Positions 51,449-60,977 are shown, numbered from the stretch's first letter. The stretch is DNA of 64,000 nucleotides from Pseudomonas sp. Irchel 3A7 (GCF_900187565.1 NZ_FYED01000004.1:393165-457164); one strand, 5' to 3'. Translations and numbers: made by a program. Notes: generated from the sequence alone by a model not told the origin.

Positions 51449-52540
51449 ATGAGCGAGCGAAGCAATGCTGCGTTGCTGAAATTTGATCCTGCGTCCGGGC
51501 CGTTGCGCGATGGCCTTTCGGTCGCTCAGCAGATTGGCGACACACTGTGGGTGGCCAACGACGAAACCACAAACCTGGAACGTCTGAAAATCCAGGACGC
51601 TGCACCCGGCGAAGGGGTGACGTGCAATGAGCACCAATCATTCCCGCTCATGGATTACCTCGACCTGCCCATACCGAAGCAAGACGCTGAAATCGATATC
51701 GAGGGATTGGCGTATGACCATGCCAGTGGTTACCTCTGGGTGGTGGGTTCCCATAGCCTGAAACGAAAGAAGGCTGAGGCCGACAGGCCGGCGCAGAAGA
51801 ATATCCAGCGGCTATCGACGGTAGAGGCGGACGGCAACCGCTTTTTACTGGCCCGCATCCCGGTGGTACAGCAGAACGATGGTTGTACGCTCGCCGGGAA
51901 GGTGGACGCCGACGGGCGTTCGGCGGCGCAGCTACATGGCGATAAGGTCGGTAACGACCTGACCGCGGAAATTGCTGAAGATGATCAGCTACGCCATTTC
52001 CTGAGTATTCCGGGTAAAGACAACGGTTTCGATATCGAAGGATTGGTGGTGATCGGCTCGCGCCTTTTGCTGGGGCTGCGAGGGCCGGTCCTTCGCGGCT
52101 GGGCTGTGCTATTGGAGATCGAGCCCGAACTGGATGATGGCTCGACTGACACGCTAGTCCTCAAGAAGATTGGCCCAGGTGGGCGCCGCTACCGTAAGCA
52201 CTTCTTTGCGCTAAACGGCCTGGGGGTGCGTGACCTATGCATGAGCGGCGACGATCTGTTGATCATGGCGGGTCCCACCATGGAGCTGGACGGTCCGGTG
52301 ACGGTCTTTCGCTGGCACGGTGGTTTCGTGCCCGATGAGGAAAGCGTGGTCTTTGCCGATCAATTGGAAACAGTGCTGGAGGTGCCTTTTGGACAAGGCA
52401 ACGATCATGCCGAGGGCATGTGTCTGTTCGAGTCGGGGAAACAGCGTGGGGAGGTTCTCCTGATCCTCTACGACGCCGCGGCGCAGAGTCGTAAACATGG
52501 CGATACGGACGTGGAAGGGGATCTGTTCATCCTGAAATAG
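51449..52540 (+). CDS. DUF3616-domain protein, unknown function
   Basis: The 363-residue protein matches DUF3616 over its length, including DIEGLAYDHASGYLWVVGSHSLKRKK in the first third, DNGFDIEGLVVIGSRLLLGLRGPVL in the middle and GVRDLCMSGDDLLIMAGPT and NDHAEGMCLFE in the last third. These repeated DIEGL and W or G turns suggest a beta-propeller-like fold. No signal peptide is seen, so a cytoplasmic location is expected. AGGAG lies eight bases before the ATG. It stands alone with no recognised partner. Confidence 0.82.
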   Translation: MSERSNAALLKFDPASGPLRDGLSVAQQIGDTLWVANDETTNLERLKIQDAAPGEGVTCNEHQSFPLMDYLDLPIPKQDAEIDIEGLAYDHASGYLWVVGSHSLKRKKAEADRPAQKNIQRLSTVEADGNRFLLARIPVVQQNDGCTLAGKVDADGRSAAQLHGDKVGNDLTAEIAEDDQLRHFLSIPGKDNGFDIEGLVVIGSRLLLGLRGPVLRGWAVLLEIEPELDDGSTDTLVLKKIGPGGRRYRKHFFALNGLGVRDLCMSGDDLLIMAGPTMELDGPVTVFRWHGGFVPDEESVVFADQLETVLEVPFGQGNDHAEGMCLFESGKQRGEVLLILYDAAAQSRKHGDTDVEGDLFILK

Positions 52541-52822
52541 CCCCCTGCCTCGACGACATAGGGTACTGCATTTCAAGCTGCGCAACGTTCGCAATCAGCT
52601 CGCCAGGATTAAAAAGCAGGGCATATGTATCGCTGTGTATCCCAACCCCGTGTTCGGAGACTGGCTTACAAATGCCCCTCGATCCGGATACATCCGGGAT
52701 ACACGTGTGCAGTCAAATAGCCCTGCCTCAGCGAGAAAGCAAACGCCCTCGCACCACGGCTTATTGCCCTTGTGGCATGACCCTTAGCGGCCTGGCCGCA
52801 CACTGTATCCGGAGTAACAACC

Positions 52823-53344
52823 ATGTCTCGTATGTCGAATAAATCCCGCATTGGCCTGATCGCAGTTGCACTGGCCGGCAGCATGAACCTCGCTTCGACC
52901 GCCTTCGCCGCTGACGCACTGCCACAAGGCTACCAACTCGCCGCTGCGGAAAAGACCAGCGAAGGCAAGTGTGGCGAAGGCAAGTGCGGCGCCGATGAAG
53001 CCAAGGCGACCAAGGCCGGTGAAGGCAAGTGTGGCGAAGGCAAATGCGGGGCCGATGAAGCCGGCGCCAAAGTGACCAAGGCCGGTGAAGGCAAGTGCGG
53101 TGAAGGCAAATGCGGCGATGCTTCCTTCGCCCGTACCGATACCGACCACGACGGCCGCGTTTCCCTGAAAGAACTGCTGACCGTGGCGCCGAAGGGCGGT
53201 GAAGAGTTCAAGGCGATGGACACCAACAAAGACGGTTTCCTCTCCGAAGGCGAGGTCTACAAATTCCGCACCAACCAGTTCACCTCCAACGGCAAGAAAG
53301 TACCGACCGAACTGTTCACCAACATGGCCAAAGCCAAGAACTGA
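52823..53344 (+). CDS. Secreted EGKCG-repeat protein with C-terminal EF-hands
   Basis: The 173-residue protein has a signal peptide (cleavage near AFA-AD, residue 29-31). Six EGKCG motifs follow in three tandem pairs (Cys50, 55, 70, 75, 92, 97). The C-terminal part has two EF-hand loops, DTDHDGRVSLKE (106-117) and DTNKDGFLSEGE (133-144). EGKCG repeats are the hallmark of HvfA-like precursors whose cysteines are modified by MNIO (DUF692) enzymes into copper-binding groups; here no DUF692 or DUF2063 gene is in the window. A pre-signal GGAG site and a strong terminator make it a single-gene transcript. Fusion to EF-hands is unusual for such precursors. A metal-binding role is likely; modification is only inferred. 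Confidence 0.87.
   Translation: MSRMSNKSRIGLIAVALAGSMNLASTAFAADALPQGYQLAAAEKTSEGKCGEGKCGADEAKATKAGEGKCGEGKCGADEAGAKVTKAGEGKCGEGKCGDASFARTDTDHDGRVSLKELLTVAPKGGEEFKAMDTNKDGFLSEGEVYKFRTNQFTSNGKKVPTELFTNMAKAKN
52961..53119 (+). repeat. In-gene tandem repeat encoding the EGKCG pairs
   Basis: Three DNA repeat units start at 52961, 53021 and 53087 (60 and 66 bases apart), each beginning GAAGGCAAGTG and containing a second copy 15 bases on. The repeats are in frame, so unit gain or loss would change the motif number without a frameshift. Confidence 0.8.
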
Positions 53345-53361
53345 TTGTCTTGCGTCAATCC

Positions 53362-53396
53362 AACCTCCCCAGGTTTGTAACCGGGGAGGTTTTTTT
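53362..53396 (+). terminator. Strong intrinsic terminator after the EGKCG gene
   Basis: AACCTCCCC (53362-53370) and GGGGAGGTT (53383-53391) form a 9-bp stem, followed by TTTTTTA. On the other strand a T-poor tail follows, so it serves mainly the plus-strand gene. Confidence 0.85.
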
Positions 53397-53412
53397 ATGC
53401 CTGAAAAAACGG

Positions 53413-54441
53413 TCAGTCGAAAGCACTGCGATAGGCAAAAAGCCCAGGCAACCCACCCGTCATCACAAACAACACATGGCTGCCCGCCGGGTAGTCGCCC
53501 CGGCGCACGGCGGCCAGTAGACCGGCGAACGCCTTGCCGCCGTAGACTGGGTCGGTAAGCAGACCCTCATGGGAAGCCAGCAGGCGCACCGCTTCAAGCA
53601 TCGCTTCGGTGGGCGCGCCGTAGGCTTCGCCGCGTTGGCTGCCATCGACGTTGATCGCGCTGTCGGCCAGCGAGGTGGAGGGGGCGAGGAGTTGCAACAC
53701 CTGCCGGGTTTTTTCCAGGGTTACCGCCGATGCCTGTTCTTCGGTGGCCAGCACCGAATAGCCGACGATTTTCGTGGAGGCCTGGGCCAGCGTGATACCG
53801 GCCAGCAGGCCTGAGTGGGTACCGGCGCTACCGTTGGGAACGATGATCTGATCGAACCGGATGCCGAGATCATCTGCCTGGCGCAGGATTTCGCCGGCGC
53901 AGGCGGTATAGCCCAGACTGCCCCGGGGGCTGGAGCCGCCCAATGGCATGACGAAGGGTTTTTTTCCTTGAGCCTTGAGCTTTTCCACCAACTCGGCGGC
54001 GTATGCGTCAGGCGCGGCGCCCAAGGCAAGTCGATGGATATTCGCACCGAACAGCGCGTCCAGTATGACGTTGCCGTTGTAGCAAAAGTCGTCATCGCCG
54101 CGTACGGCGGATGGGGTCAGGATCAGCTCGCAAGCCAGGCCCTGGCGAGCCGCGACGGCGGCGGTCAGGCGGGCGTGGTTCGATTGCAGACCGCCCCAGG
54201 TCACCAGGGTATCGGCGCCCTCGGCCAGTGCTTCGCCCAGCAGGAACTCCAGCTTGCGCAGTTTGTTGCCGCCGCCGCCGAGACCGGTCAGGTCGTCGCG
54301 TTTGACGTAGAGGTTGCAGCCGTTCATTTCCGGCAGCTGGCTGAGTCGGGAGAGTTTCTGGATCGGTGTCGGGCCTTCGAGCAGTGTCGCCCGGGGGTAG
54401 GCGGCCAGTGCGGCATCAAGATGGGTCAAGTCGTGGGGCAT
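53413..54441 (-). CDS. D-cysteine desulfhydrase / ACC deaminase-family PLP enzyme
   Basis: The 342-residue PLP enzyme is the usual length for the fold-type II group of D-cysteine desulfhydrase (DcyD) and ACC deaminase. The PLP-lysine region is LTGLGGGGNKLRKLEFLLG near 52-70, with SNHARLTAAVAARQG next, PNGSAGTHSGLLAG as phosphate loop and GTSGSMTG-like FVMTGGLPGLFAY at the end. A DcyD role (D-cysteine to pyruvate, H2S and ammonia) is more probable than ACC deaminase, but the sequence alone cannot decide. It reads toward the EGKCG gene terminator. Confidence 0.87.
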   Translation of the reverse strand: MPHDLTHLDAALAAYPRATLLEGPTPIQKLSRLSQLPEMNGCNLYVKRDDLTGLGGGGNKLRKLEFLLGEALAEGADTLVTWGGLQSNHARLTAAVAARQGLACELILTPSAVRGDDDFCYNGNVILDALFGANIHRLALGAAPDAYAAELVEKLKAQGKKPFVMPLGGSSPRGSLGYTACAGEILRQADDLGIRFDQIIVPNGSAGTHSGLLAGITLAQASTKIVGYSVLATEEQASAVTLEKTRQVLQLLAPSTSLADSAINVDGSQRGEAYGAPTEAMLEAVRLLASHEGLLTDPVYGGKAFAGLLAAVRRGDYPAGSHVLFVMTGGLPGLFAYRSAFD

Positions 54442-54585
54442 GAAGGATCACTCTTGGCGTGAGGGAACGGAGTGGATCGATCACTGTAAAAAGCTGTGGC
54501 GCGAAGATATACCGCTCGCCCGGAATTTCTGTTGATACACCGTGTAATCAAATGACGCAGATGGCGTGGTGTACCCAATACCCTT

Positions 54586-54674
54586 GTGGGAGTGAGCCTG
54601 CTCGCGAAGAGGCCGGTACATCCTCCACAGTCTCTGTGGTTGGACTGCCGTCTTCGCGAGCAGGCTCGCTCCCC
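54586..54674. repeat. REP pair
   Basis: A slightly divergent left REP (GTGGGAGTGAGCCTGCTCGCG) faces an inverse ending CGAGCAGGCTCGCTCCC, in the 347-bp gap between the D-cysteine desulfhydrase start and the YbfB-like MFS gene. The rest of the gap has a possible AT-rich promoter near 54690-54740 and no ORF. Confidence 0.88.
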
Positions 54675-54788
54675 CATTGGATTGGGGTACGCATATCTTT
54701 TTTACAGATAGTGCTTGCCTATTTAATTCGTTTCTTGAGATATCGCCTTCGCGCGTAGAGTCAGCCCGACTGAAGAATGGAAGGGCCG

Positions 54789-56015
54789 ATGATGAACAGC
54801 GTGAAGCCAGCAATCCCCGCCACCGCGCTACAACCCGCCAACCCATGGCGCGGCACCGTGGCCGGTTTTTCCGCGAGCCTTGTAGGCATCGGCCTGGCGC
54901 GATTTGCCTATACACCGCTGTTACCGGCGATTGTCAGCGCTCATTGGTTTGACGCTTCCAGGGCGGCCTACCTCGGCGCGGCCAACCTGGCGGGGTATCT
55001 GGCCGGGGCGCTTTTCGGGCGTTCACTGGCGGGCAAAACCTCAACGCGGTTCACCCTCAGGGCCATGATGCTGCTGGCCAGCATCGCGTTTTTCGCCTGC
55101 GCATATCCCGTCTCCTTCGCCTGGTTCTTCGCCTGGCGATTTCTCTCGGGGGTAGCCGGCGGGGCGCTGATGGTATTGGCTGCGCCGACGGTGCTCGCCC
55201 ATGTACCAGCCTCTCGCCGAGGGCTGGCGGGCGGGGTGATTTTCATGGGAGTCGGGGTAGGGATTGCGGCGTCCGGCACCCTGGTGCCGTTGCTGCTGCA
55301 ACAGGGGCTGGCGCAAACCTGGCTGGGGCTGGGCGTGATTGCTCTGTTGCTGACCGCGATTGCGTGGCGCGGATGGCCGAGCGAAAACACCCAGGCGTCC
55401 AGCATCGCCCATCACCGCCGTCCACCTCCCAATGGCACCCTCAAGGCACTGTATGTCGAGTACGCGCTCAACGCCGCCGGCTGGGTGCCGCACATGATTT
55501 TCCTGGTGGATTTCGTCGCCCGGGGCCTGGGCCAGGGCCTGCAAACCGGCGCGCAGTACTGGGTGCTGTTCGGCATTGGCGCCACCGTCGGGCCGCTGCT
55601 GGCGGGCGTGTTGGCAGACCGGGTCGGCTTCGGTCGTGCGTTGCGGGTGTCGTTCATCATCGAGGCCATCAGTGTCGCGGTGCCGGCCTTCGGGCTCGGC
55701 AGCGTGTGGCTGATGGCGTCCAGCGTGATCGTCGGCGCCTTTGTCACTGGCACCGTGCCGCTGGTACTGGGGCGGATACAGGAAATTCTCCCCCGGCATC
55801 CGGCGCAACAGAGCTCGGCCTGGCAGACCGCCACGGTGGGGTTCGCCTTGTTCCAGGCAGTCGCCGCCTATGGCCTGTCGTTCTTGTTTTCGTACAGCGG
55901 TGGCAATTACAGCCTGCTGTTCCTGATTGGAACCGCAGCCATGCTGATTGCCTTTGTCATTGATGCAGTGGCGGCGCTGCGCGGTGCCCAGCCAGCGGAG
56001 CACTTGTCCTCGTGA
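54789..56015 (+). CDS. YbfB/YjiJ-family MFS transporter
   Basis: The 408-residue permease has twelve hydrophobic segments and the YbfB/YjiJ pattern: GFSASLVGIGLARFAYTPLLPAIV at helix 1, FLSGVAGGALMVLAAPTVLAHVP, and GGVIFMGVGVGIAASGTLVPLLL. AAGGG precedes ATG 54789 or 54792. Its end overlaps the next MFS gene by four bases (GTGA), so the two are coupled. The family is uncharacterised in detail; export of a small molecule is likely. Confidence 0.87.
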   Translation: MMNSVKPAIPATALQPANPWRGTVAGFSASLVGIGLARFAYTPLLPAIVSAHWFDASRAAYLGAANLAGYLAGALFGRSLAGKTSTRFTLRAMMLLASIAFFACAYPVSFAWFFAWRFLSGVAGGALMVLAAPTVLAHVPASRRGLAGGVIFMGVGVGIAASGTLVPLLLQQGLAQTWLGLGVIALLLTAIAWRGWPSENTQASSIAHHRRPPPNGTLKALYVEYALNAAGWVPHMIFLVDFVARGLGQGLQTGAQYWVLFGIGATVGPLLAGVLADRVGFGRALRVSFIIEAISVAVPAFGLGSVWLMASSVIVGAFVTGTVPLVLGRIQEILPRHPAQQSSAWQTATVGFALFQAVAAYGLSFLFSYSGGNYSLLFLIGTAAMLIAFVIDAVAALRGAQPAEHLSS

Positions 56016-57247
56016 ACTATGCCGATCGCAACCTTTCTTACTGGCGTCGCAACCTGGCCGTCTGTGTGTTCGGTTCGTTCACCACGCTGGTGAGCCTGAG
56101 CATGCTGTTGCCGTTCCTGCCGCTGTATGTGCAACAACTGGGCGTCACCGCTCAGGCCGATGTGGTGCAGTGGTCGGCCGTGGCTTTCGGTGCGACGTTT
56201 TTCGGCACGGCAATTACTGCGCCGCTGTGGGGGCGGCTGGCCGATCGGTATGGTCGCAAACCGATGCTGGTCCGCGCCGCTATCGGCATGGCGATTGTGA
56301 TGTCGCTGATCGGGCTGGCGCGCGACGTCACCGATCTGGTGGTGCTGCGCCTGGTCGCCGGGTTGATTGGTGGATACGCGTCTGCGTCCATTGTGATGAT
56401 CGGCTCCCAGGTCCCGCGAGAGAAAGCGGGTTGGGCGCTGGGCGTGCTGTCGACCGGGGCCTTGTCCGGCAATCTGATCGGGCCGCTGGTGGGTGGATTT
56501 CTGCCGCAACTTGTTGGTATTCGCGGCACCTTTTTTGTCGGTGGCGCAATAATCGCGGTGGCGGCGATCACCACCATCGTGCTGATCCGCGAGGATTTCG
56601 AGCGCGGGACGGATGGCGCGCGGCACGACAAGAACAATCAGGGCGAGGGTGCCGGTTCCCGCTGGCCGATCATCGCCGCGCTGCTGATGACAGCGATGAT
56701 GGTGCTGCTGGCCAACATGTCGATCGAGCCGATCATCACCGTCTACATCGGTCACTTGGGCGTGGCTTTTGACGATCAGGCGCGAATCGCCGGCGTGGTC
56801 ATGGCCTGTTCGGCGCTGGGCAGTATTTTGACCGCCGCCAAATTAGGTGCGCTGGCTGATCGTGTCGGCAGCTGGAACGTGATCATCGGTTGCCTGGTGC
56901 TGACCGGTCTGGTCATGGTGCCCCAGGCCTTCGTCACGCAGTGGTGGCAACTGGCGGTGTTGCGCGGCCTGATGGGCATGACCATCGCCGGGTTGCTGCC
57001 GGCGATTGCCAAGCTGATCCGCCAGTCGGTGGAAGAGCACAGCACCGGAAAAATTCTGGGCTATCTGCAATCGGCGCAGTTTTCCGGGCAGGTGATCGGG
57101 CCGCTGATCGGTGGGCAGATCGGCGCGCATTTCGGTTTGCACCCTGTGTTCCTGGTGACCGGCGCGCTGCTGGTGCTGTGTGCCGGTATCAACGGCTGGG
57201 TGAAAAGTCGATTTTACCAGGTGACGGCCGCTACAGTGCCACGGTAG
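56012..57247 (+). CDS. MdtG-like MFS multidrug transporter
   Basis: The 411-residue protein has twelve membrane segments, with the MFS signature GRLADRYGRKPMLVRAA between helices 2 and 3 and the antiporter motif GPLVGGFLPQLVG in helix 5. It resembles MdtG/YceE-type drug:H+ antiporters. It begins with a GTG that overlaps the previous stop, and ends by overlapping the convergent LysR gene by 17 bp. Pairing of two exporters in tandem suggests that they handle a common class of toxin. Confidence 0.87.
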   Translation: MNYADRNLSYWRRNLAVCVFGSFTTLVSLSMLLPFLPLYVQQLGVTAQADVVQWSAVAFGATFFGTAITAPLWGRLADRYGRKPMLVRAAIGMAIVMSLIGLARDVTDLVVLRLVAGLIGGYASASIVMIGSQVPREKAGWALGVLSTGALSGNLIGPLVGGFLPQLVGIRGTFFVGGAIIAVAAITTIVLIREDFERGTDGARHDKNNQGEGAGSRWPIIAALLMTAMMVLLANMSIEPIITVYIGHLGVAFDDQARIAGVVMACSALGSILTAAKLGALADRVGSWNVIIGCLVLTGLVMVPQAFVTQWWQLAVLRGLMGMTIAGLLPAIAKLIRQSVEEHSTGKILGYLQSAQFSGQVIGPLIGGQIGAHFGLHPVFLVTGALLVLCAGINGWVKSRFYQVTAATVPR

Positions 57248-58130
57248 CGGGGGGCAGGGCAGGGACGGCATCCATGCGCACGCTGTGCAGAAAAGTGGCC
57301 AGCGCGCTGGAGAAGTAACCGTCGATGCGCCGCACGAACACGGTCTGCACTTCCGACAGATCCGGCGGCAGATCATGCACCGCCACCAGTCCCTCGCGGG
57401 CGGCATTGGCCACGACACCCCGGGGCAACAGCGTGACCCCGACCCCCGCCGAAGCGCAGGCAATGATGGCTTCGATCGAACCGAATTCCAGCGGTTCGGG
57501 CGCCAGCACACCGAGGCTGGTCAGCAGCGTATCCAGACGCTGGCGATAGGAGCAGCCGATGCGAAACACCACGGTCTTGAGGTTCTCGACGCTGGCGACA
57601 TCGTCCAGGCTGTGCAGGGCAGGTGAGGTCACCAGCACCAGCTCTTCGCGAAAGGCTTCTTCGCTGTGCAGTTCCGGGTGATTGACCGGTCCCGCGACGA
57701 ACGCGCCTTCGAGCTTACAGTCGATGACGCCCTGAATCAGGCTGCAGGTGGTGCCGGTGCGTACCACTGGGCGAACCTCGGGGTAAGCCTTGGCGAACTG
57801 CGCGATCAGGTGAGGCAGACGCAGGGCCAGGGTGGTTTCCAATGTGCCGATTTCCAGCACGCCTCTGGGATGGCCGTCATCCCGGGCGGCGCTGGAAGCA
57901 TCGAGCAGCAGCTTCGAAAGCCGCGCGGCGAAAGGCAGGATGCGCCGACCCGCGGGCGTCACCTGCACACCCTTGGCGCTGCGTTGAAACAGCGCCACGC
58001 CGAGCTCGTCTTCCAGCGAGCGAATCCGCGCCGAAACGTTCGACTGCACGGTGTTCAGCTCACTGGCGGCCTTGTTCATGCTGCCGTGGCGCGCGACCGC
58101 ATCCACCACCTTGAGATCCGCTACATCCAT
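57231..58130 (-). CDS. LysR-family transcriptional regulator (paralogue A)
   Basis: The 299-residue regulator has the LysR helix-turn-helix with NTVQSNVSARIRSLEDELG as recognition helix, and an effector domain close to the NrgN/GltC-like type (LEIGTLETTLALRLPHLI, LLPRGVVANA). It aligns along its full length with the LysR product at 62111-62998, so the two are paralogues bracketing the cluster between them. AGGTG precedes ATG 58130. It is divergent from the DUF485 gene, so the DUF485-ActP-b561-NMO operon is its likely target. Confidence 0.9.
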   Translation of the reverse strand: MDVADLKVVDAVARHGSMNKAASELNTVQSNVSARIRSLEDELGVALFQRSAKGVQVTPAGRRILPFAARLSKLLLDASSAARDDGHPRGVLEIGTLETTLALRLPHLIAQFAKAYPEVRPVVRTGTTCSLIQGVIDCKLEGAFVAGPVNHPELHSEEAFREELVLVTSPALHSLDDVASVENLKTVVFRIGCSYRQRLDTLLTSLGVLAPEPLEFGSIEAIIACASAGVGVTLLPRGVVANAAREGLVAVHDLPPDLSEVQTVFVRRIDGYFSSALATFLHSVRMDAVPALPPATVAL

Positions 58131-58245
58131 CGAATTCACCTATCTCAGAAAGTAATAACTGATGAAGAATCTACGGCTTATTCGAGATTGCTGAAAGGGA
58201 AATTTGATGAGTATCAGGTTCACCAAAAACGATCAACTGAATCAC

Positions 58246-58257
58246 AAATGATCATTT
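58246..58257. promoter_or_regulatory. Candidate LysR operator AAATGATCATTT
   Basis: This perfect 12-base palindrome lies in the 250-bp divergent region between the LysR and DUF485 genes, 124 bases before the DUF485 start. Its half-site AAATGAT is close to the AAAGTGAT half-sites in front of the paralogous LysR gene at 63020-63052. Inference from symmetry and position. Confidence 0.38.
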
Positions 58258-58380
58258 TACATGATTGCATGCCGGGCATAGGTTGAAGGGGCAACAGATA
58301 CCGCAGCCAGTGGCGGATCGAGTCTTCGAGTCTGAGGCTGTGGAACAACAATAACGTAACCACTGCAACACGGAGTCAAC

Positions 58381-58695
58381 GTGAACCATGCAACCGAATC
58401 AGCCAGAATTCGCAATCATCCCCGTTACAAGGAACTGGTCTCGCGGCAGCGACGATTTGTCGCCGGCCTTACCGCCGCCACCCTTGTCCCGTACTTCACG
58501 TTTATCCTCGTCGCCGCTTTCGCCCCCCACCTGCTAGCGACGAAGCTTTGCGCCACCAGCATCATCAACATCGGCTGGCCGCTGGGCCTGGTGTTTATCG
58601 TCGGCGCCTGGTTGTTCACCGGGCTCTACATCCTGCGTGCCAACGGCGAGTTCGATGCCCTGACCGCGCAAATCCGTGCGGGGGCCATCGTATGA
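58381..58695 (+). CDS. DUF485 small membrane protein (YjcH-like)
   Basis: The 104-residue protein has two membrane spans ([22 protein letters not shown] and [22 protein letters not shown]) and the DUF485 signature [14 protein letters not shown]485 proteins are encoded directly before ActP-type acetate or carboxylate symporters and act as partners of unknown role. A GTG start follows GGAG at 6 bases. Its stop overlaps the next start (ATGA). Confidence 0.9.
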   Translation: MNHATESARIRNHPRYKELVSRQRRFVAGLTAATLVPYFTFILVAAFAPHLLATKLCATSIINIGWPLGLVFIVGAWLFTGLYILRANGEFDALTAQIRAGAIV

Positions 58696-60365
58696 AACGC
58701 ATTCTGCAAAACCTCATCCTTCCTGTCCTGCTGAGCACATTCGCGGCGCGCGCCATGGCCGGCGACGTGTTGCAGAACGTCGAAAAACAACCGATCAACA
58801 TCACCGCGATCAGCATGTTCCTGGTCTTTGTCGTGACGACCCTGGGCATCACGTACTGGGCCGCCTCCAAGACCAAATCCATGGACGATTTCTACAATGC
58901 CGGTGGCGGTATCACCGGCTTCCAGAACGGTCTGGCACTGGCCGGTGACTACATGTCGGCGGCGGCGTTGCTGGGGGTCACCAGCATGATCTTCTTCAAC
59001 GGTTTCGATGGCGTGCTGTACTCGATCAGCTTCTTCGTCGCCTGGCCGTTGCTGTTGTTCCTGTTCGCCGAGCGCATCCGCAACCTGGGGCGCATCACCA
59101 TCTCGGACATTGCGTCTTTCCGCCTCGATCAAAACCGCATCCGCACCATGACCGCCTTCGGCTCGCTGACGGTGGTGTGTTTTTATCTGGTGGTGCAGAT
59201 GGTCGGCGCCGGGCAGTTGATCCAGTTGTTGTTCGGCCTGCCTTACAACTACGCGGTGATCGCCGTGGGTCTGTTGATGGCGGTCTACGTGACCTTTGGC
59301 GGCATGGTCGCCACCACCTGGGTGCAGATCATCAAGGCCGGGTTGCTGCTGTTGGGCGGGACCTTGCTGGCGTTTCTGGCGCTGAGCAAGTTCGGCTTTT
59401 CCTTCGATCTGTTGTTCGAGCAGGCGGTGGCCGCGCACCACGACGGCGAGCGGATTCTGCTGCCGAGCAAACTGGTGGCCGATCCGCTGTCGCTGATCTC
59501 GTTGTCACTCGGGCTGGTGTTCGGCACGGCGGGATTGCCGCACATCCTCATGCGTTTCTTCACCGTGCCGGACGCCAGGCAGGCGCGCAAATCGGTGTTC
59601 ATCGCCACAGGCTTCATCGGCTTTTTCTACCTGATCGTCGCCGTGCTGGGACTGGCCGCCATCGTCATCGTCGGGCAAGACGCTGCCTTCTACGAGTCCG
59701 GCAATCTGGCCGGCAAGCTGATCGGCGGCGGCAACATGCCGGTGATGCACCTGGCCAAAGCCGTGGGCGGCGATCTGTTACTCGGCTTCATCTCCGCCGT
59801 GGCGTTCGCGACGATTCTGGCGGTGGTGTCCGGGCTGACCATGGCCGGCACCTCGGCGATCTCCCATGACCTGTATGTAATGGTGGTCAAGAAGGGCAAG
59901 GCCGATGCCAAAGATGAGCGTCGTGTCTCGCGCATGGCGTCGGTGGGCATCGGCATCGTCGCGGTGGTGCTGGGCATTCTGTTCAAGGATCAGAACATCG
60001 CCTTTCTGGTGGCGCTCACTTTTGGTGTCGCAGCGTCGGTCAACTTCCCGATCCTCGTGCTCTCGATGTACTGGAAGGGCCTGACCACCCGCGGCGCGTT
60101 GATGGGCGGTGTCACCGGCCTGATCAGCGCGGTCGGCCTGGTCATTCTCTCACCGGCGGTGTGGGTCAAGGTGCTGGGCAATGCCGAGGCGATCTTCCCC
60201 TATGACTACCCGGCGATCATCTCGATGAACGTGGCGTTCTTCTTCACCTGGCTGGGCTCGGTGACTGATCGCAGCCACGGGGCAGGGCTTGAGCGCGAGC
60301 GTTTCGACGACCAGTTGATCCGCGCCCAGACCGGGCTCGGCGCCGCGCAGGCCGTCAATCACTGA
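58692..60365 (+). CDS. Cation/carboxylate symporter, ActP-like (SSS family)
   Basis: The 557-residue protein has a signal-like first segment ([24 protein letters not shown]) and then thirteen or so membrane helices, with SSS-family stretches such as [28 protein letters not shown] and [24 protein letters not shown], and [13 protein letters not shown] near 400. This is ActP type (sodium or proton coupled acetate or glycolate uptake). Next to a nitronate monooxygenase it may carry a short acid such as a nitro-propionate or acetate. It overlaps the DUF485 gene by four bases. Confidence 0.9.
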   Translation: MKRILQNLILPVLLSTFAARAMAGDVLQNVEKQPINITAISMFLVFVVTTLGITYWAASKTKSMDDFYNAGGGITGFQNGLALAGDYMSAAALLGVTSMIFFNGFDGVLYSISFFVAWPLLLFLFAERIRNLGRITISDIASFRLDQNRIRTMTAFGSLTVVCFYLVVQMVGAGQLIQLLFGLPYNYAVIAVGLLMAVYVTFGGMVATTWVQIIKAGLLLLGGTLLAFLALSKFGFSFDLLFEQAVAAHHDGERILLPSKLVADPLSLISLSLGLVFGTAGLPHILMRFFTVPDARQARKSVFIATGFIGFFYLIVAVLGLAAIVIVGQDAAFYESGNLAGKLIGGGNMPVMHLAKAVGGDLLLGFISAVAFATILAVVSGLTMAGTSAISHDLYVMVVKKGKADAKDERRVSRMASVGIGIVAVVLGILFKDQNIAFLVALTFGVAASVNFPILVLSMYWKGLTTRGALMGGVTGLISAVGLVILSPAVWVKVLGNAEAIFPYDYPAIISMNVAFFFTWLGSVTDRSHGAGLERERFDDQLIRAQTGLGAAQAVNH

Positions 60366-60419
60366 GACCTTCGTGTCCTTCCATTTCCTGATGTGCGCAT
60401 TCTGCCAAAGGAGACAGCC

Positions 60420-60974
60420 ATGCAACTAAGAGACAATGGCCTGAGATTTTCACCGATCACCGTCGCACTGCACTGGGTCGTGGCGTTTTCGCTGCTGGGG
60501 ATTTTCGCCCTGCAAGTGCTGATCGACTATGCGTCCAGCGCGGCACTGCAACAGGAACTCGGCAGGGTGCAAAACCTGCTGGGGCTGATGCTGTTTCTCG
60601 TCTCGACGTATCGGTTCTGGGCGCGGATCACCTCTTACCATCCGCTGCCGGTGGGCACACCCAACCCCATCGAAGTGATCATCAGCCGCTCGGTGGCGGT
60701 GTCGCTGGCCCTGGCGATGGTGCTGCTGCCCATCGCGGTGTGGGCCTCACGCTCGGCGGCGGGCGAGGTGCTGGAACTGCCCGGCGGCTTGTGGATTCCG
60801 AGCGTGCTGCCAGCCAACGATGCGTTGAAGCATGTGGTCGATGTGCTGTTCAACATCGGTGCCTCGGCGTTCCTCGCCGGTCTGGCGCTGCACATCTTCG
60901 GCGCGGTCAAGAATCACTTTCTCCTGAAGAACAACACGCTCAAGCGGATGCTTGGCAAACATGTGGAGCTGTGA
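60420..60974 (+). CDS. Cytochrome b561-type membrane protein
   Basis: The 184-residue protein has four membrane helices and the histidines of the YodB-type cytochrome b561 family: His18 in VALHWVVAFSLL, His at LALHIFGAVKNHFL in the last helix and others, as expected for two hemes. The good ribosome site AAAGGAGAC lies before ATG 60420. The group moves electrons between the quinone pool and the periplasm. It lies between ActP and nitronate monooxygenase genes (54 and 3 bp gaps), so a redox link to the flavoenzyme is possible. Confidence 0.87.
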   Translation: MQLRDNGLRFSPITVALHWVVAFSLLGIFALQVLIDYASSAALQQELGRVQNLLGLMLFLVSTYRFWARITSYHPLPVGTPNPIEVIISRSVAVSLALAMVLLPIAVWASRSAAGEVLELPGGLWIPSVLPANDALKHVVDVLFNIGASAFLAGLALHIFGAVKNHFLLKNNTLKRMLGKHVEL

Positions 60975-60977
60975 GTC

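Noticed and set aside
58626..59441. 271-codon minus-strand frame opposite the ActP-like gene
   Set aside because: Extreme His and Gln content and absence of a family point to an antisense shadow of a membrane-protein gene.
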